Shown: in pieces, positions 6,404 to 6,858 of the stretch | How the letters are laid out: the number at the start of each line of letters is the position of its first letter | Position numbering within the stretch: the first letter of the stretch is position 1 | NCBI GenBank assembly: GCA_030431085.1 | Contig: JAUIJW010000126.1 | Span: 1-6,858, forward strand | From: Bacteroidia bacterium | Lineage (GTDB): Bacteria; Bacteroidota; Bacteroidia; Flavobacteriales; Flavobacteriaceae | Length of the DNA: 6,858 nt | Direction: 5' to 3' | Notes under the pieces: generated by a model | The model's database searches: none | Told to the model about the DNA's origin: nothing | The model's input: the letters and a program-made list of their open reading frames with translations, nothing else | Program-made: the position numbers and the translations under genes

Positions 6404-6858
6404 ATGTCGTTTTTAGATACTAAATACAAGAAGAAGTCAGCAATTTACACGGGTGTTATTGCACTGCTGATTTTGTGGATTATTTTTACTTTTGGATTGA
6501 AATATTTCGATCCGCCAATAGAATACGGCATCGCAGTAAATTTTGGAACTTCAAATGTAGGCAGTGGTAATATACAACCTAAAGAGCCTTTAAAACCAAG
6601 ACAAGACTTATCACAGGATGTAGAAAGTGTTGAAGAGGTAGAAGAATCTGTGGAAGAGACCGTTGTTGAAGAAGCAGCGGAAAGCCAGCCACAAGATACA
6701 TCAGAAGATGTAGTAACCCAAGATAACGAAGAAGCGATAGCCATTAAGAAAAAAGAAGAGGCAGATAGAAAAGAAGAGTTACGAAAAATTGAAGAGGCAA
6801 AAAAAAGAGCCGAAGCTGAAAGAGTTGCTCAAGAAAAGAAGGCTAAAGAAGAGGCATT
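6404..6858 (+). CDS. TonB-like energy transducer, 5' part (runs off the window)
   Basis: An ATG 5 bp after the exbD stop opens a frame that continues for 151 codons to the window edge. A short basic N-terminus (DTKYKKK, 5-11) precedes one membrane helix (about 12-32), giving the inner-membrane anchor with a periplasmic body expected of TonB/TolA proteins. PPIEYGIAVNFGTSNVGSGN (37-56) resembles the juxtamembrane segment of flavobacterial proteins annotated as energy transducer TonB. Next is a very acidic, Glu/Val/Ser-rich stretch (about 68-112), then a Lys/Glu/Ala-rich segment from about 114 to the edge that looks helical, like the TolA middle domain rather than the Pro-rich spacer of proteobacterial TonB. 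The C-terminal receptor-contact domain is outside the window, so the TonB call rests on the ExbBD neighbours and the N-terminus. Confidence 0.82.
   Translation, partial: MSFLDTKYKKKSAIYTGVIALLILWIIFTFGLKYFDPPIEYGIAVNFGTSNVGSGNIQPKEPLKPRQDLSQDVESVEEVEESVEETVVEEAAESQPQDTSEDVVTQDNEEAIAIKKKEEADRKEELRKIEEAKKRAEAERVAQEKKAKEEA

Noticed and set aside
6445..6744. Minus-strand open frame of 99 codons, rich in Ser and Thr
   Set aside because: It lies entirely antisense to the transducer gene, which has a clear start, membrane helix and operon position. The Ser/Thr richness is the reverse reading of the Glu-rich coding stretch, and no protein motif is visible.

Overview
The window looks like chromosomal DNA from a Flavobacteriaceae-type member of the Bacteroidota, probably marine. 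This rests on the strongly AT-rich sequence, the absence of Shine-Dalgarno motifs at credible start codons (usual in this phylum), and the flavobacterial character of the ExbB/ExbD/TonB cluster. The NhaD-type sodium/proton antiporter fits a salty habitat. This placement comes from recognising families, not from a database search.

Layout. Positions 1-257 are AT-rich and hold at most the last 15 codons of an unrecognised plus-strand gene (stop at 48-50), some inverted repeats, and a strong intrinsic terminator (214-245) that serves the minus-strand gene beside it. That gene (258-1397) is a complete short/branched-chain-type acyl-CoA dehydrogenase. A 71-bp divergent intergenic region (1398-1468) separates it from a run of six plus-strand genes: anmK (1469-2542), a Glu/Leu/Phe/Val-type amino-acid dehydrogenase (2578-3810), nhaD (3844-5211), exbB (5295-5996), exbD (6006-6398) and the 5' part of a TonB-like energy transducer (6404 to the window end). 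Gaps within the run are 35, 33, 83, 9 and 5 bp. The last three genes are therefore almost certainly one transcript. The first three probably form one too, and the 83-bp gap before exbB is the likeliest place for an internal promoter.

How the genes work together. ExbB and ExbD would form the inner-membrane proton channel, and the transducer would carry that energy across the periplasm to outer-membrane receptors. NhaD adjusts the sodium and proton gradients across the same membrane. AnmK recovers 1,6-anhydro-MurNAc from peptidoglycan turnover. The dehydrogenase interconverts an amino acid and its 2-oxo acid, and the divergent acyl-CoA dehydrogenase oxidises acyl-CoA thioesters. The genes share an envelope and energy theme, but each is a recognisable housekeeping family. 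I see no mobile element, CRISPR array, RNA gene, phage gene or defence system, and no convincing sign of an undescribed system. The points most worth checking are the atypical amino-acid dehydrogenase, the TolA-like build of the transducer, and the inverted repeats at the left edge.
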